A DNA stretch of 64,000 nucleotides, from positions 17,164,265 to 17,228,264 of the forward strand of contig NC_092573.1 in NCBI RefSeq assembly GCF_037975245.1, in the 5' to 3' direction. Below the pieces are notes generated by a model. That model did no database searches and was not told the DNA's origin. It saw only the letters and a program-made list of their open reading frames with translations. Below, piece after piece: positions 23,815 to 34,530 of this stretch; position 1 is the stretch's first letter, and every line of letters starts with the position of its first letter. This DNA is from Apostichopus japonicus. Taxonomy: Eukaryota > Echinodermata > Holothuroidea > Aspidochirotida > Stichopodidae. Both the position numbers and the translations under genes were made by a program.

Positions 23815-24903
23815 CAGGCGCGGCGGAACGGAAAAATTATTGGGGGGGGGGCTAATGTGTGGAGACTATCTAAGTGGAGCGGCAACCATCGGTTGGCGCG
23901 GAGCGTACAGAAAATTTTGGTTTTTGTCAAACCCCCAGATGGCCGGAAACGGCACTTCCCGAGTGTTTTATGCTGCGAATACCTAGCCCTAAAATATGGG
24001 TCTCAATCCTGCAATTTCTCAGATTGCACGTAAAAGTCTGTAAAAACATTGTAATTTGTATATTCGATGGTGTTTTAAGAGAGTAGCTATTACTCGTAGT
24101 GTACTCTCAAAGACGTTTTTGAGTGTAGTAAAGGCAGTGGCAGGGCTAGGGGTATTGGTCAGGGGGGCAAGAATGGTCTGTAGGGGCGCTTTCGACACTA
24201 TCTAAGCAGAGCGCCACCACAGGTTGGCGTGGAGCGTACAGAAAATTTTTGAGTAAAGATATTCCCTAGATTGCAGGAAATGACCCTTTCCAGGCCTTGC
24301 TAATTTGCAGATAAACGGAGAATAAATAGGTGTCGTCACCATTTTGTCGGAAAATTACACCAACAGAATATGACAAATGTATATGAAGTATATGAGAGCG
24401 CAATAAAATAGTCAATAATTGCGAATAAGTAAAAAGGAGTGAAAAGCTGAACAGGGCGCCAGCAGTCCATTTGAGTCCGTCAGGGAGGGGGGGGGGCATC
24501 CGTCCCCTGATTGTATATATGGACGCTCCGCCACTAAGTAAGGGGATGTTGGAGAACTGGCTGAAATGTGGCAAGTCATTGGCCTAAGATGAAGTTGTGT
24601 TACGCATACCGGTACTCACACTCACTGCTTCCACTTTTCACGGGGCGTGAAGACGCGGTTGGGGTGACAATGTGGTCTATAGCCAGGGGACGGGCCGAGG
24701 GTCCCCCAGCAATTACTAAAATTATTACACCTATATAGTATACGTGTGCATCGGACAGATCGACAAGTATGCATTGAAAAATGGGCAGATGCACGTTTCG
24801 GAGCCTTGGTAAATATTGGGGGGGCTTATCATGCATTTGCCCCCTCAACTTTTTCATTGGGGGGGGCTGAGCCCCCCCAAGCCCCCCGGTTCCGCCGCCA
24901 CTG
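23815..24903. mobile_element. hAT element D inside Gypsy B
   Basis: Exact 8-bp duplication AATACCAT at 23807-23814 and 24904-24911. It interrupts the RNase H codons of the Gypsy element, whose reading resumes across it. Ends are CAGGCGCGGCGGAAC and, inward from the right, CAGTGGCGGCGGAACC. It carries its own nested hAT (24135-24536) and a block (23875-23960) related by inversion to 21700-21790. Confidence 0.92.
24135..24536. mobile_element. hAT MITE nested in element D
   Basis: Relative of 18604-18974 (shared TCTGTAGGGGCGCTTTCGAC). Left flank AGTAAAGG (24127-24134) and right flank AGTAAGGG (24537-24544) agree at 7 of 8. The last base of the right terminus is A instead of G. It is the innermost layer of the nest. 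Confidence 0.85.
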
Positions 24904-25117
24904 AATACCATAGGGAGACGCATCGCAAAACAGCACTAAGGGTTTTGTGGGGTCATAGTGGACTAGTACATTAGAGTTAACAACGTCTGAGACTCATTAA
25001 ACGCCTTCATTTGTCGTTTCTCCCACGCCCATGGTGTACCTTTTTGCAATAATTCATACAAAGGGGCTAAGATCGTTGACAGGGTGGGCATGAATTTACC
25101 ATGATAAGTCAATAACC

Positions 25118-25405
25118 CTAAGTACGATTCAGTTCAGTCACATTTCGTGGGGCTGGTGCCTGATGTATCGCCTGAACCTTGTCTGGTAGGGGATGCAGTC
25201 CTTCTGCGTCGATCTTGTGGCTAAGATATTCCACCGATGGGGCGAGGAAAGTACACTTGGACCTCTTCAAACGCAGACCTGCTCTTTGTAATCTCTCTAG
25301 TACTTCCTTCAGAGTGTTGAGGTGATCCACTTCTGTAGGTGCGGTTATTAGAATATCGTCGAGGTACACTGACACGCCCGACAACCCGAGAAGCACGCCC
25401 TCCAA
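25118..25405 (-). pseudogene. pol: Gypsy B reverse transcriptase fragment
   Basis: About 95 codons starting just before the catalytic YLDDIL motif and continuing through the RT palm and thumb (KCTFLAP, VEYLSHKIDAEG). The upstream fingers/palm half and the protease are absent, so no reverse transcription is possible. Sequence down to 24912 still resembles the RT-RNase H connection but with stops and frame changes. Confidence 0.85.
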
Positions 25406-25429
25406 TACTTGACCCGCGAAGCACGCCCT

Positions 25430-26243
25430 CGGAATTTCCTGGTGATTGATGCGAGGATTTGGTGTCTTCAGCTATTTGATTTACTGCCTTGGATCGACAT
25501 ACTTTACTGATGTGACCTTTCTTTTGGCAACTATTGTATGTCTTTTCTTTAAAGTAGCAATCATCTGACTGGTGGTTACTACGACCGCAACGATAGCAGG
25601 GGTGAAACTTCTTGACCCTTGCAGTGAACTTGTCCTTTGGGTGGCGTTGCCCTTTCCCCTTGGGAATTTGCAGTACCTGATCGCGAGATGTAGACATACC
25701 GATGTGTTGATTAAATGCTTGCTTCAAGCCGTCGGCGTTCTTTGACGCTAGTTCTAGTCCTAATGATATTTCTAGGGCGGTATCGAACGTTAACTTAGCG
25801 TGAGACAGAAGTGATCGTTGGATTTTATCATCATTAATCCCACACACTAATCTATCCCGTAGCATAATGTTCAATGCATCCCCAAAGTTACAGAACTCTG
25901 CTAGAGAACGCAACTCGGCAACAAACGATGAGACCGATTCACCTGCTTGGCGAAAGCGGCTGTTGAATTTGCACCTTTGTAATATCTCTGATGGGGCGAG
26001 GTTTTGATGCTTACCCATAATGTCCACGAGTTCTTGAAACTTCTTGTCTCCTGGCTTTTCCGGCGAAATGCGATTCCGTAACAATTTGTAGGAATCAGGA
26101 CCAATGACAGTTAGTAAAATGGACCTTTTCTTCATTTCGTCCGTAATCTCATTAGCGAGGAAGTAGTGAGTTAGCCTCTCAATATATTGGGTCCAATCAT
26201 CGCTGTTCCCATGAAATTCGTCTAACTTTCCGAATAATGCCAT
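25430..26243 (-). pseudogene. gag: Gypsy B gag
   Basis: The natural start is the ATG at 26243 (MALFGKLDEF). The protein has the usual Gypsy capsid-like region (WTQYIERLTHYF near residue 20; FKEL-like QELVDI and FNSRFRQAGE further on). Near residues 215-240 it has a CCHC knuckle, CYRCGRSNHQSDDC, followed by a second motif CQKKGHISKVC that lacks its first Cys. After about 25430 the frame runs on into RT sequence in the wrong frame because of the deletion junction, so the last ~70 codons are not gag. Gag would package the element RNA. Confidence 0.8.
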
Positions 26244-26325
26244 GATGTGCAACTAAAAAATGGAATCCAAAGAAAGCAATAGCAATATAGCACTAAAAAC
26301 TACCAATTTATCTCGTCGCCAAATA

Positions 26326-26536
26326 TGTGGTGACTCTAGAACCGCAAGAAAATACAATAACACTGAGGTAGCCGGTTTAGACACACGTCTATTCAATAGG
26401 ATAACTGTAAGGCAAGTGTGAGATATATACAAGAATGAATGAAGCCTGGTGACGTATATCACCATAGCGTAGGCTGGGAGGTTCAGCCGTTTGGTGTAAC
26501 AACAAACAATTAATATGAAACTATGACTCTACTACA
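26326..26536 (-). repeat. 5' LTR of Gypsy B (211 bp)
   Basis: Bounded by TGTGGTGAC and CTACTACA on the plus strand, and adjacent to the ATTCG duplication. Contains an imperfect palindrome GGTGACGTATATCACC near 26451-26466. Confidence 0.8.
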
Positions 26537-27091
26537 ATTCGGAAGATTCCTACTTTAGCAACTAGCTTGATTTCACCTCATTTTGTCTCAAAAGAAAACT
26601 TGTTCCTTGTTTCCCAATTTGCACATTGGATATTGCAGTGCTGGTATGCATATTTTCCTGGAGGGGGGGGAGGGGTGTTGATGGAGTGATGTGTATTCGC
26701 AAATAAGATAATACAATAAGAGTTATAAGGGTACTAAATATAAGGCTGCATCAGTCCAATCAAATTTCTGCCAAGTGCCCTTTGATGTCGGTGCCCCCTC
26801 AGATTAAAAGTGCTTCCGCCGCCCTTGACTGTAAGTATGATATGTGTTCGGAGGAATCAGCGAGAGCCGAATCGTGTTCACAACATGACGTCACATGACG
26901 TCATGAGATTAGGAAAATTTTCAGCCAAACGAACTTTTCAAGCCCGAAGAGGGTAAATTAAATCTCAATTTTCGAAGGGAAAAATCAAATTTTTAACTGG
27001 CAGAATGGTTGATATATGTTCTAGAGAGAGCATGCCTAGATGGATGCCAAAAAGAGAGGAAGTTGAAATTTTCATGTCATGGCCACTTTAA

Positions 27092-27479
27092 AATATTTTA
27101 TGCCCGATAGCATCATGACAAGATTTCAATCTTTTTCCTAATAATGAACATGTCAAGAATGGGGATTTTCATCCATCTTTGAATAATAGTTAACGAAATA
27201 AAAAATTAAAAACAATTATTAATTGCGACTTGAGTTTATTGAAAGCACCAAGTACAGTCCTCTTGCTGCAATGTCACCAGTATTGCATTTATTCACCACA
27301 AATATTCTGTGACATCACTAGAACAAAACAAATCGCTGCTTTTCCCACCAACTAGATTGCAAGTAGGAATAAGCAAGCACAAAGCACACATACTTATTTA
27401 CATATGAAACACAACCAGCTATGGTATTTCCAAGATATATTTGACATGGCAAAGTACTCCCAGGTGAAAATTCCAGTTA
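27092..27479. other. No recognisable gene
   Basis: Flanking sequence right of the Kolobok-like element; AT-rich, nothing recognised. Confidence 0.6.
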
Positions 27480-28095
27480 ATACCTGTTGAACTGGTTTTA
27501 ACAGGTACCTGTTGCAACTGGTATTTGGTGACAGGTACTAACAGGTATTAAATGGTATTAACGGGTGTTAACTGGTATTGACAGGTATTAACTGGTATTA
27601 ACAGGTATTAACTGGTATTAACAAGTTTCAACTGTTTTCAACAGGTTTGAACAGGCACAACAGCTTTAGCTGGTATTAACAGGTATTAATTGGTAATAAC
27701 AGGTTTCAATTGTTTTCAACAGGCATAACAGTTTTTAACTGGTATTAACAGGTTTCAACTGTTTTCAACAAGTTTCAACAGGCAAAACAGCTTTTAACTG
27801 GCATAAACAGGTATTAACTGGTAATAACAGGTTTCAACTGTTTTCAACAGGGGTAACAGCTATTAACTGGTAATAACATACTGTATGAACTGGTTTCAAC
27901 GGTTTTCAACAGGGGTAACAGGTTTTAACTGGTTCTGTTTTCAACATGTCTTTACTGGTATTGAAAACGTTTCAACAGGTAAGAACATGTATGAAAGGTT
28001 TTAAGCTGGTTATAACAGTAGGATTTTCCACAGGTTCAATTGTTTACAACAAGTTATCTGGTGAAAACAGGTGGCGATGAATTTCAACAGGTTAA
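27480..28095. repeat. Degenerate short-unit minisatellite (AACAGGTATTAACTGGT)
   Basis: More than 600 bp of head-to-tail variants of a ~12-24 bp unit alternating ACAGGT and ACTGGT with TATTA or TTTCA between them. It contains many CAGGTA/ACCTG hexamers. Confidence 0.9.
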
Positions 28096-29343
28096 AATTA
28101 CTCTTTACAGTTGCACATGATGTAGGTCTAACACTTTACAAGCAAGTTAAGGCGAGGGAGAACTTCCAGCAGATGGAGTAAAAATCACTGATAACAAAAA
28201 TCTGAAAATATCATTTTATTCCAATAAAGTTAAGACAAGTTAATGGATCAAACATGAATGGCAAAAGTATAGTACTGCACAATAATGCAAAGTTGAGGGC
28301 AATGAAAAAGAAAACATAAATTTGGAGTCTAACAAGAAAGCAAACTTCTGAAGTAAACACTTTCATATTACACATTAAAAACTTACATATATTATGAAAT
28401 ACCAACTAAATATGTTCATTAAAACAATGACTTCATGTATTGCTGTGGCAAGTAAGAAAGGAAACTCTATCTGTTAAAACAATATAAAGGTTAATTTTTT
28501 ATCAATCATTATATCAAAATAAAAGTTACAGCTGAATAGATAAAAGTTATTCAAGAGTTAGCATTACGAAACTATGTAGTCTGCAATTCTGCCTGCTAGG
28601 CAGACAATAATAATCGCTGTCAGACAGTAACCTTTTGAAAGGAATTCATTCTTAACTTGGCTACCAATCAGATCTTAAAACACAATATTTACCTACAGAG
28701 CATGTAAAGCATTTGTAATGCATATTTATACTGAACACATATGTGACGACAATATACTGTCTATTCTGGAGTTTGAATAAAAATCTGAATACTGTTTAAT
28801 GGCATTTGTACATACTGATTACTAGAAATGTTCATTTTTAAAAAAAAAGGCAAAAGCGGAAAGATGACTTTGCCAAGTAAAAGTCAACATCAGTCAACAT
28901 CAGAGATTGGCTTCGGTCAGCTTGCGAGTCTATAAGCCTGCATGGCTTCTTTCGCGAGTTCCTGCTTGCGGGAAGATCACATATACATACATACATACAT
29001 ACATACATAGTCTATAATAGTGTTGGTTAAACCACTTTCAAGAAAAAACTGTCCAGAAGATCTCCATTGAAAACTTAAGTTGTAATTGACAGCAACATAC
29101 TTTCCATTTCCTGAATTTAATTAAAAAACTAAATACCATATAATGGTAAACAATAACTGTTAAAAACATAATAATAAATATGGGTTTAAATCCTACTTTG
29201 AAAAAAGAACTGTCTTGTATGGAAAAATTCCTCTGAAAAGTTAACTTGTCAGTGACAGCAATATGCTGTCAGTTTGAATAAAACTAAAGACTGTTTAATG
29301 GTAAGCAATAACCATTGAAAAAAAATAATATGATACTAATGTT
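28096..29343. other. Putative 3' flank of the decayed minus-strand gene
   Basis: No open frames of interest. A small CATA microsatellite is at 28983-29010, and two diverged ~90-bp copies of a sequence with TGACAGCAA occur near 29085 and 29250. Downstream, on the minus strand, of the stop codon at 29344. Confidence 0.5.
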
Positions 29344-29781
29344 TTATGGCCTTCTTTGTTTTACGATTGATGTCAGCTTCTCGGATATGTATTTGCTGAA
29401 CCTTGTAGCTTCCTCAGTAAATTGCAGCTTTCTTTCAAACGTTCCACGAATTGTGCTGCAAGAAACAAAGCGTATGAACACTTAAGAATTGACTTATCAT
29501 GATTAACAGTCAAGGGCGGCGGAACCGGGGGGGGGGCACAGGGGGCACGTGCCCCCCCACTTTTCCTCAGGTTAAAAATGTGCCCTTTTTTCTACATGAA
29601 AATTGTACTCTTGATCATCTTATTAGGTCAGCGATATTTCAGTAAGAGATCTAATCCTAATTTAGAAGTATTAATGAATTTCTGTGGGTCAAACTAAAAT
29701 GTTTACTACCACAAGGTTTCTAACATTCTGGTTAGTGCCATTCATAGGCGTAGGAGCCCAGTTTGATTTGGGGGGGGGAGC

Positions 29782-31220
29782 AAAATGGTTCGGACATGCT
29801 GTACGCTGTGGAGGCCTTACATGTGCTGTACTCTGTGGGCTACCCTGCGGTTACAAACGTAAGCCAGGCCGACCGCATTTACGATGGATTGACAATCTAA
29901 CCAAATGGTCCGGCCGTTCTGCAGCCCAGCTACTCGAAGATGGCAGGCACCGGATTAACATTATAAAAGGTTACAAACCTACAGTGGCGTAGGAAGGTAC
30001 TTTTGAGTGGGGGGGCTGAAGGCCGGCCTGGGGGAGGGGTCTAAGGCAGCGGCGTAATGGTGAGTCTGGGGGCCCCTGGGTCCAGGGAAGGAAGGGCCCC
30101 CTGGCTGCTGCGGAGAATCAACGAGCGCGGAGCGCGAAGTCCCAAAGGCGTGGGTCCAGGGCCCGCCTTAGGGCCCTGGAAGCTCTGGGGTTCTACAAGC
30201 TCTCTGGTGCAATCTAAGCCGTATATGGAACATTTCGTGGTGATTTTATCGACTGAGATTTTGGGGAAAATCTGCGTTCATAGACACATTTTTGATCCGC
30301 CTTGTCTGTGATACTGGGAACATGAAAAATGTGTTGCAAAGCTAGAATACATAAAGAGATTGAAATTTTGGCAAAATATCAGCAAAACGGTGGAAAATAT
30401 GCCAAATTCGATTTACTGTATGATACGGAAACATACAAATCCACACACAAATCTTAGGCATCGGCGATTTGGCCGATAGCTGAGGAAAGCATCAGCCAAA
30501 GGGGTTCAAAATATGCCAAATTTGTGGGCCAGTTATCGGCCAATGTCATGTGGCAACCCTGACCGAGAGCGAATTCATTGAATTAGAGGCGCTATTTCGC
30601 TATAATATGTACTATCGTAGCCTATCAAGTTCCAGTGTGTACCTCAGGCTCTTGAGTCAGTCGTGCGGAAAGAAGGATACGAGATTTGCAGTTGCAGGGG
30701 CATATGATTTATGACGAACGTATTCACGCACAGATAAATATGTCCATTGTCTCGTTTATAGTCTCCTTTTCCAACGAAAAAGTGCCGTTTCAAAAAAAAA
30801 GAAGAAAAAAAAGAGTACCCCTCTTCTAAGTTCTGTACATCAGTGCAGCGGGGCTCCCTTTGGTCGGGGGGAATTTTGGAATTTTTTGCATTTCCAGGTG
30901 GCCTCAGATGCAATTTGGTGCAATATAGCACACTTCAACACCCACTCCATTTTGTAAACTTAATTTTGTATTTTCACCTGGCCTTAGATGCAATTTGGTG
31001 CTCCAAATGAGAATTTTTTTCTCATTTGGAAATGAAAAAGGGGTTTTCTGACTTGCGAAGCGGGGGGGCGGAATGATACTTCCGCCCCTCCATTTTTCAC
31101 TGGGGGGGCTGGCGCCCCCCCAGCCCCCCCGGTTCCTACGCCCTTGCAAACCTAAGAATGTTTATAATCTTCGGGGAGGTCAACGGGCCAATTTGGCTTA
31201 TGACTATTGACTGATTGATT
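29782..31220 (+). mobile_element. 5'-truncated LINE fragment
   Basis: Flanked by the same 10-mer GGGGGGGAGC (29772-29781 and 31221-31230). Outside the nested hAT (29982-31146 plus its duplication) it is about 266 bp. It encodes the last ~85 residues of a LINE-type polyprotein, with GHAVR, the motif KPGRPHLRWIDNL and a GRHR...GYKP tail, ending at a TGA near 31208. The 3' end is a short (ATTG)n tail, as in several LINE clades. Target duplication, 5' truncation and repeat tail together indicate target-primed reverse transcription. Confidence 0.75.
29982..31146. mobile_element. hAT-like element G1 (CAGTGGCGTAGGAA type) inside the LINE
   Basis: Exact 8-bp duplication CAAACCTA at 29974-29981 and 31147-31154. 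Ends CAGTGGCGTAGGAAGG and, inward from the right, CAAGGGCGTAGGAACC. Related fragments are at 35087-35319 and 63590-63658. At 30047 another hAT-like start (CAGCGGCGTAATGG) follows GTCTAAGG, but I could not find its matching end. Confidence 0.92.
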
Positions 31221-32062
31221 GGGGGGGAGCTTGCCCGGAAAATATAACCAAAATTTTTCGCGCGCTCCGCGCGCGTTCAACATGTCAATGTGAATATCAT
31301 ATAGGCATGCATCGGTTATTACATCGCATGCCAATAACATACAATCATTTGCCGTGTTATTTACCCTTCCATATTGGTTAGAATTATTGGGGAAGTCTTT
31401 ACAATAATAAGGATAATAATAATATCAGGTTAACCATTGAAAAACACATTGCAAATTATTTTTCTTTCAGTTGGTGCCCGAAATATTCTCACTGCATATA
31501 TTGCCCGAATTTTCACAAACATTTTTGGTTGGGGGCAGCAGCCCTCCCCCCAGCCCCTCCCCGCCTCCTACGCCTATGGTGCCATTATGCATATTCAATT
31601 TGCCAAAATAATCCTAATGCATTTCCAATGCATTGCTATATTACATTGTGACTTTGTAATAAGCAGAAGCCATCTATAACCTACTATGAATAATGAGTGT
31701 AGTTTTAATATCCCATAACCTACCCCATCCTTTCGTATTTTCACATAGTTCATTTGCTTTCATGCATGTATCGATCGCGTCTGCATGGACTTGGACTTTA
31801 TAATGATTTCACCTCATTTTGTCTCGAAAGAAAACTTGTTCCTTGTTTCCCAATTTGCACATATTGCAGTGCTAGTATGCATTTTTCCTTGAGGGGGGGG
31901 GGTGGGGGAGTGATGTGTATATACGCAAATAAGATAATACAACAAGAGTTATAAATGGTACTAAATATCAGGCTGCATCAGTCCAATCGAATTTTTGCAA
32001 AGTGCCCTTCGACGTTGGTGCCCCCCCAGATTAAAAGTGCTTCCGCCGCCCTTGTTAACAGT

Positions 32063-32526
32063 AACAGTGTGGTCCTAAAACTTAACAAACTCTCTTGCGT
32101 TGCTAGATGAGTGCTTTCATGTTTAGAATGTCTCACGATATTTATCTCTGTTGGTATCCAACCTGAATGGACTAGCAATCACAGTCTAACCAAGAACATT
32201 CTTTTGGTTTACAATTTTGGTTTGCTCAATCTTTTGGTTGGAAAAACTACACCACTGTGGTAGTTTCATTGTAGGCTTCCTGTCAGAACTCAAAGGCAAT
32301 TAAGAACCAACCAAAATGATATCAGTTGTTAACATGATACTGGAATGCATAATCCTACTGATAAATAGTTCTGTCAGTGTTAAAAATTACTTACTCCTGA
32401 AAAACAGCTTATTCAGTAAATTATATTGTACACTTGTGTACTAAGTCATGAGCTTGTAATATAAATGGTTACTTGTTTGAAAGCTTTTCATAATGACTAA
32501 CCTTCCATAGCATTAACCTTCACGGG
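32063..32526. other. No recognisable gene
   Basis: Intronic-type AT-rich DNA between copy B and F2; nothing recognised. Confidence 0.55.
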
Positions 32527-33330
32527 CATAGGCATAGGAGGCGGGGGGGGGCCGGGGGGCTGCAGCCCCCCAACCAAAATTTTTGGTGAAAATTCGGGCA
32601 ATACGCTGAAAATTTTTCGGGCACCTACTGAAAGAAGAATAACTTGCAATGTGTTTTTCATTTTTTTGGGGGTGAAAATTCGGGCAATATGCTAAGAATT
32701 TTTCCGGCACCTACGGAAAGAAGAATGATTTGCAATGTGTTTTTCAATGGTTAAACTGATATTATTATTATTGTTATTATTGTAACGACTTCCCCAATAA
32801 TTATAACCAATATGGAAGGGTAATAACAGGGAAAATAAAACCAATATTTTTCACGCGCTTCGCGCACATTTATCATCTTATCGTGCATGTCATATAGGCA
32901 TTCATCGGTTATCGGCATGTGATGTAATAACCGATGAATGCCTATATGACAGCACATTAAAGCAGCAGTTTGCGTCCTTTTCTATGATTTTTCTCAACCG
33001 CACTGACTCCACTATGCCATAACGACATACATAACTAGCTTATCTATATATATCTTACTTCAAATGGTGGCATAAAAGTCGAAAAATTTGCAACTTTCAA
33101 CTTTGTTTTCTCCAAGATATTTTCCTGGCTAATATCTTAGTTTGCTGTTTTGTGATTGATATATGTACAAAAACTTCCATGGACATGTCAAAAAAAGTAG
33201 AAAACGGCGACCAAACGCAAAACGCTGCTTTAAGATGTTGAACGCGCGCATAGCGCGCGAAAAATTTGGTTATATTTTTTGGGCAAGTCGTTTCAGCCCC
33301 CCCAAATCAAATCAGGCTCCTACGCCTATG
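32527..33330. mobile_element. hAT-like element F2, inverted relative to F1
   Basis: Ends CATAGGCATAGGAGGC and, inward from the right, CATAGGCGTAGGAGCC. Flanking 8-mers TTCACGGG and GGCACGAG agree only at 5 of 8, so it is older or the edge has changed. A 95-bp block (GGGCAATA[C/T]GCT) is duplicated near 32595-32680, and a long perfect hairpin lies at 32888-32951. Confidence 0.75.
32888..32951. repeat. Perfect 25-bp inverted repeat with 14-nt loop
   Basis: Arms 32888-32912 and 32927-32951 are exact reverse complements, containing ATAGGCATTCATCGGTTAT. In F1 and F3 the homologous region is not palindromic. Confidence 0.95.
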
Positions 33331-33563
33331 GGCACGAGTTTAAACGTTGGGTAAAAAATTCAAAGAAATATTGTTATAACGTTACATTATTCTACGTTGT
33401 ATATGGTACAAAAAGTTCAAAGAAGTCAAACAAAATGGACTTCGATATGCAGTCTTTACACTGTTGATCAATGACTGTTTTTATGTGATGTTTTAATGTA
33501 CGTATCATAACCACCGTGGGCAAATAGATGTCTTTTGTGAGCTATACATCCGGCATTTTCCGG

Positions 33564-34530
33564 TGTAACAGGAAATTCCCCCCCCCTGAAAAATTTTCCC
33601 CCCGGGGGGAATTTTTCCTAGGATAAATTCCCCCCACCCTGAAAATATACCCCCCCACCATAAACATGATCAATTTTCTTGGCAGCACCTGCAAGTCTTT
33701 AGCTTGCAATGAATTTCATAATATTCCTATATTCCAATAGTCGATATCTCAAATTCAGTGTATGATGAGATGGTCGATCGCTTGTTCATGGCAATTAAAC
33801 GCTAGGAATATATCCTTCACGTATTCGCAACATTTTTTTAGTGGCCAGCGGACAGTTTCAAGGATTGGTGCAATTTAGCCAGTTGAGAAAATCAGTAGCC
33901 AACTCCCAATATCCAATTTCATATCGAGGAAGTCCAGGTAACTTTGTCTAATGATGCATGAAGAGTAATTCAATGGTGTTCAATCAGTTTCTTAAGCCAT
34001 GAATTAAGATAATCCCATTCAGCTTCACCACAGCTCATAAACAATAATCAATAAGTCAACCCCTTCCCAATAAACATTGATTCCTCCTGTGGAACCATCA
34101 TACCAACACAATGTAATAGTTTCAATTTACAATGATTTTACTTGACTACATCAGTAACATCAGAGCATCAGAGCTAGTCCCATTCCATTCATGGCACTGC
34201 ATTCATGGCCTAACCCTAACCCTAACCCAAGACATTTCCTCTGAATATCCTTATTGCAGGAATGATATATTCCAAGTTCATGCCCAAAAAATGTTAAAAT
34301 CTCCTTATTATAGTTCCATGATGAGATATCCTTGATAGGTGTACAAAAATATAATTAACTAGAATTACATGAAGGTGGGGGGGAATTTTTCCAGGTTGGG
34401 GGGAATATTTCCTAGGAATAATGCCCCCCGGGGGGAATATTTCCTAGGAAATCTCCACCCGGGGGGGAAATTTCCTAGGAAAAATTCCCCCCGGGGGGAA
34501 TATTTTCAGGGGGGAAAATATCCTGTCACA
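33564..34530. mobile_element. Ginger-like non-autonomous DNA transposon (CCGG target)
   Basis: Inverted ends TGTAACAGGAAATT and, inward from the right, TGTGACAGGATATT. CCGG flanks both sides at 33560-33563 and 34531-34534. Ends of the TGTNACA type and 4-bp duplications are described for Ginger elements. Because CCGG is itself palindromic it might instead belong to the inverted repeat, so the assignment is moderate. Subterminal regions are built from C/G runs with CCTAGGAAA between them. A three-unit telomere-like run, CCTAACCCTAACCCTAACCC, is at 34209-34228. No coding capacity. Confidence 0.55.

Larger units (their letters stand above)
21916..26536 (-). mobile_element. Ty3/Gypsy LTR retrotransposon B, degenerate
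   Basis: A 5-bp duplication, ATTCG, lies at 21911-21915 and 26537-26541. LTR remnants with matching termini lie at both ends (TG...CA). Next to the left LTR is a polypurine tract (minus-strand AAGGGGGGAGGAA, 21985-21997). Next to the right LTR is a primer-binding-like TGGCGACGAGAT (near 26310-26320, minus strand). The order on the minus strand is gag, partial RT, RNase H and integrase. Protease and the N-terminal half of RT are deleted, several frames are broken, and a hAT is inserted in the RNase H region. The element is dead. Confidence 0.9.
21531..26827. mobile_element. Non-autonomous hAT element (CAAGGGCGGCGG type), copy A
   Basis: Exact 8-bp duplication ACTGTAAG at 21523-21530 and 26828-26835. 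Terminal inverted repeat CAAGGGCGGCGGAA at both ends, followed on the left by G/C-rich GCACGTGCCCC. Copies B (29511-32054) and C (60387-61159) share both ends, including GATTTCACCTCATTTTGTC and the right-hand CAGATTAAAAGTGCTTCCGC. Copy A is split by the Gypsy element at 21916-26536. Between its left end and that insertion it holds a perfect 42-bp palindrome and a fragment of another hAT family, inverted relative to 23870-23960. No transposase. Confidence 0.93.
20351..27087. mobile_element. Kolobok-like DNA transposon (TTAA target), heavily invaded
   Basis: Terminal inverted repeats AGAGGCCATGACA (20351) and, inward from the right, AGTGGCCATGACA (27087) are each preceded by TTAA (20347-20350 and 27088-27091). 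TTAA duplications occur in Kolobok and piggyBac elements, and Kolobok transposases carry an N-terminal THAP domain. A decayed THAP domain lies just inside the left end at 20703. After removing the nested hAT at 21531-26827 the remaining element is only about 1.4 kb, so it is an internally deleted relic. The classification combines seen ends and family knowledge; no catalytic domain is visible. Confidence 0.6.
29743..31578. mobile_element. hAT-like element F1 (CATAGGCGTAGGAG type)
   Basis: Exact 8-bp duplication GTGCCATT at 29735-29742 and 31579-31586. Ends CATAGGCGTAGGAG at both termini. Shared with F2 (32527-33330) and F3 (60554-60841) are a CG-rich hairpin (CGCGCGCTCCGCGCGCG near 31259), TCATATAGGCATGCATCGG and a CATTGAAAAACACATT stretch. 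F1 is split by a LINE fragment. No transposase. Confidence 0.92.
29511..32054. mobile_element. Non-autonomous hAT element (CAAGGGCGGCGG type), copy B
   Basis: Exact 8-bp duplication TTAACAGT at 29503-29510 and 32055-32062. Same ends as copies A and C. It lies in the putative intron of the decayed minus-strand gene and contains element F1 at 29743-31578. Confidence 0.95.
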
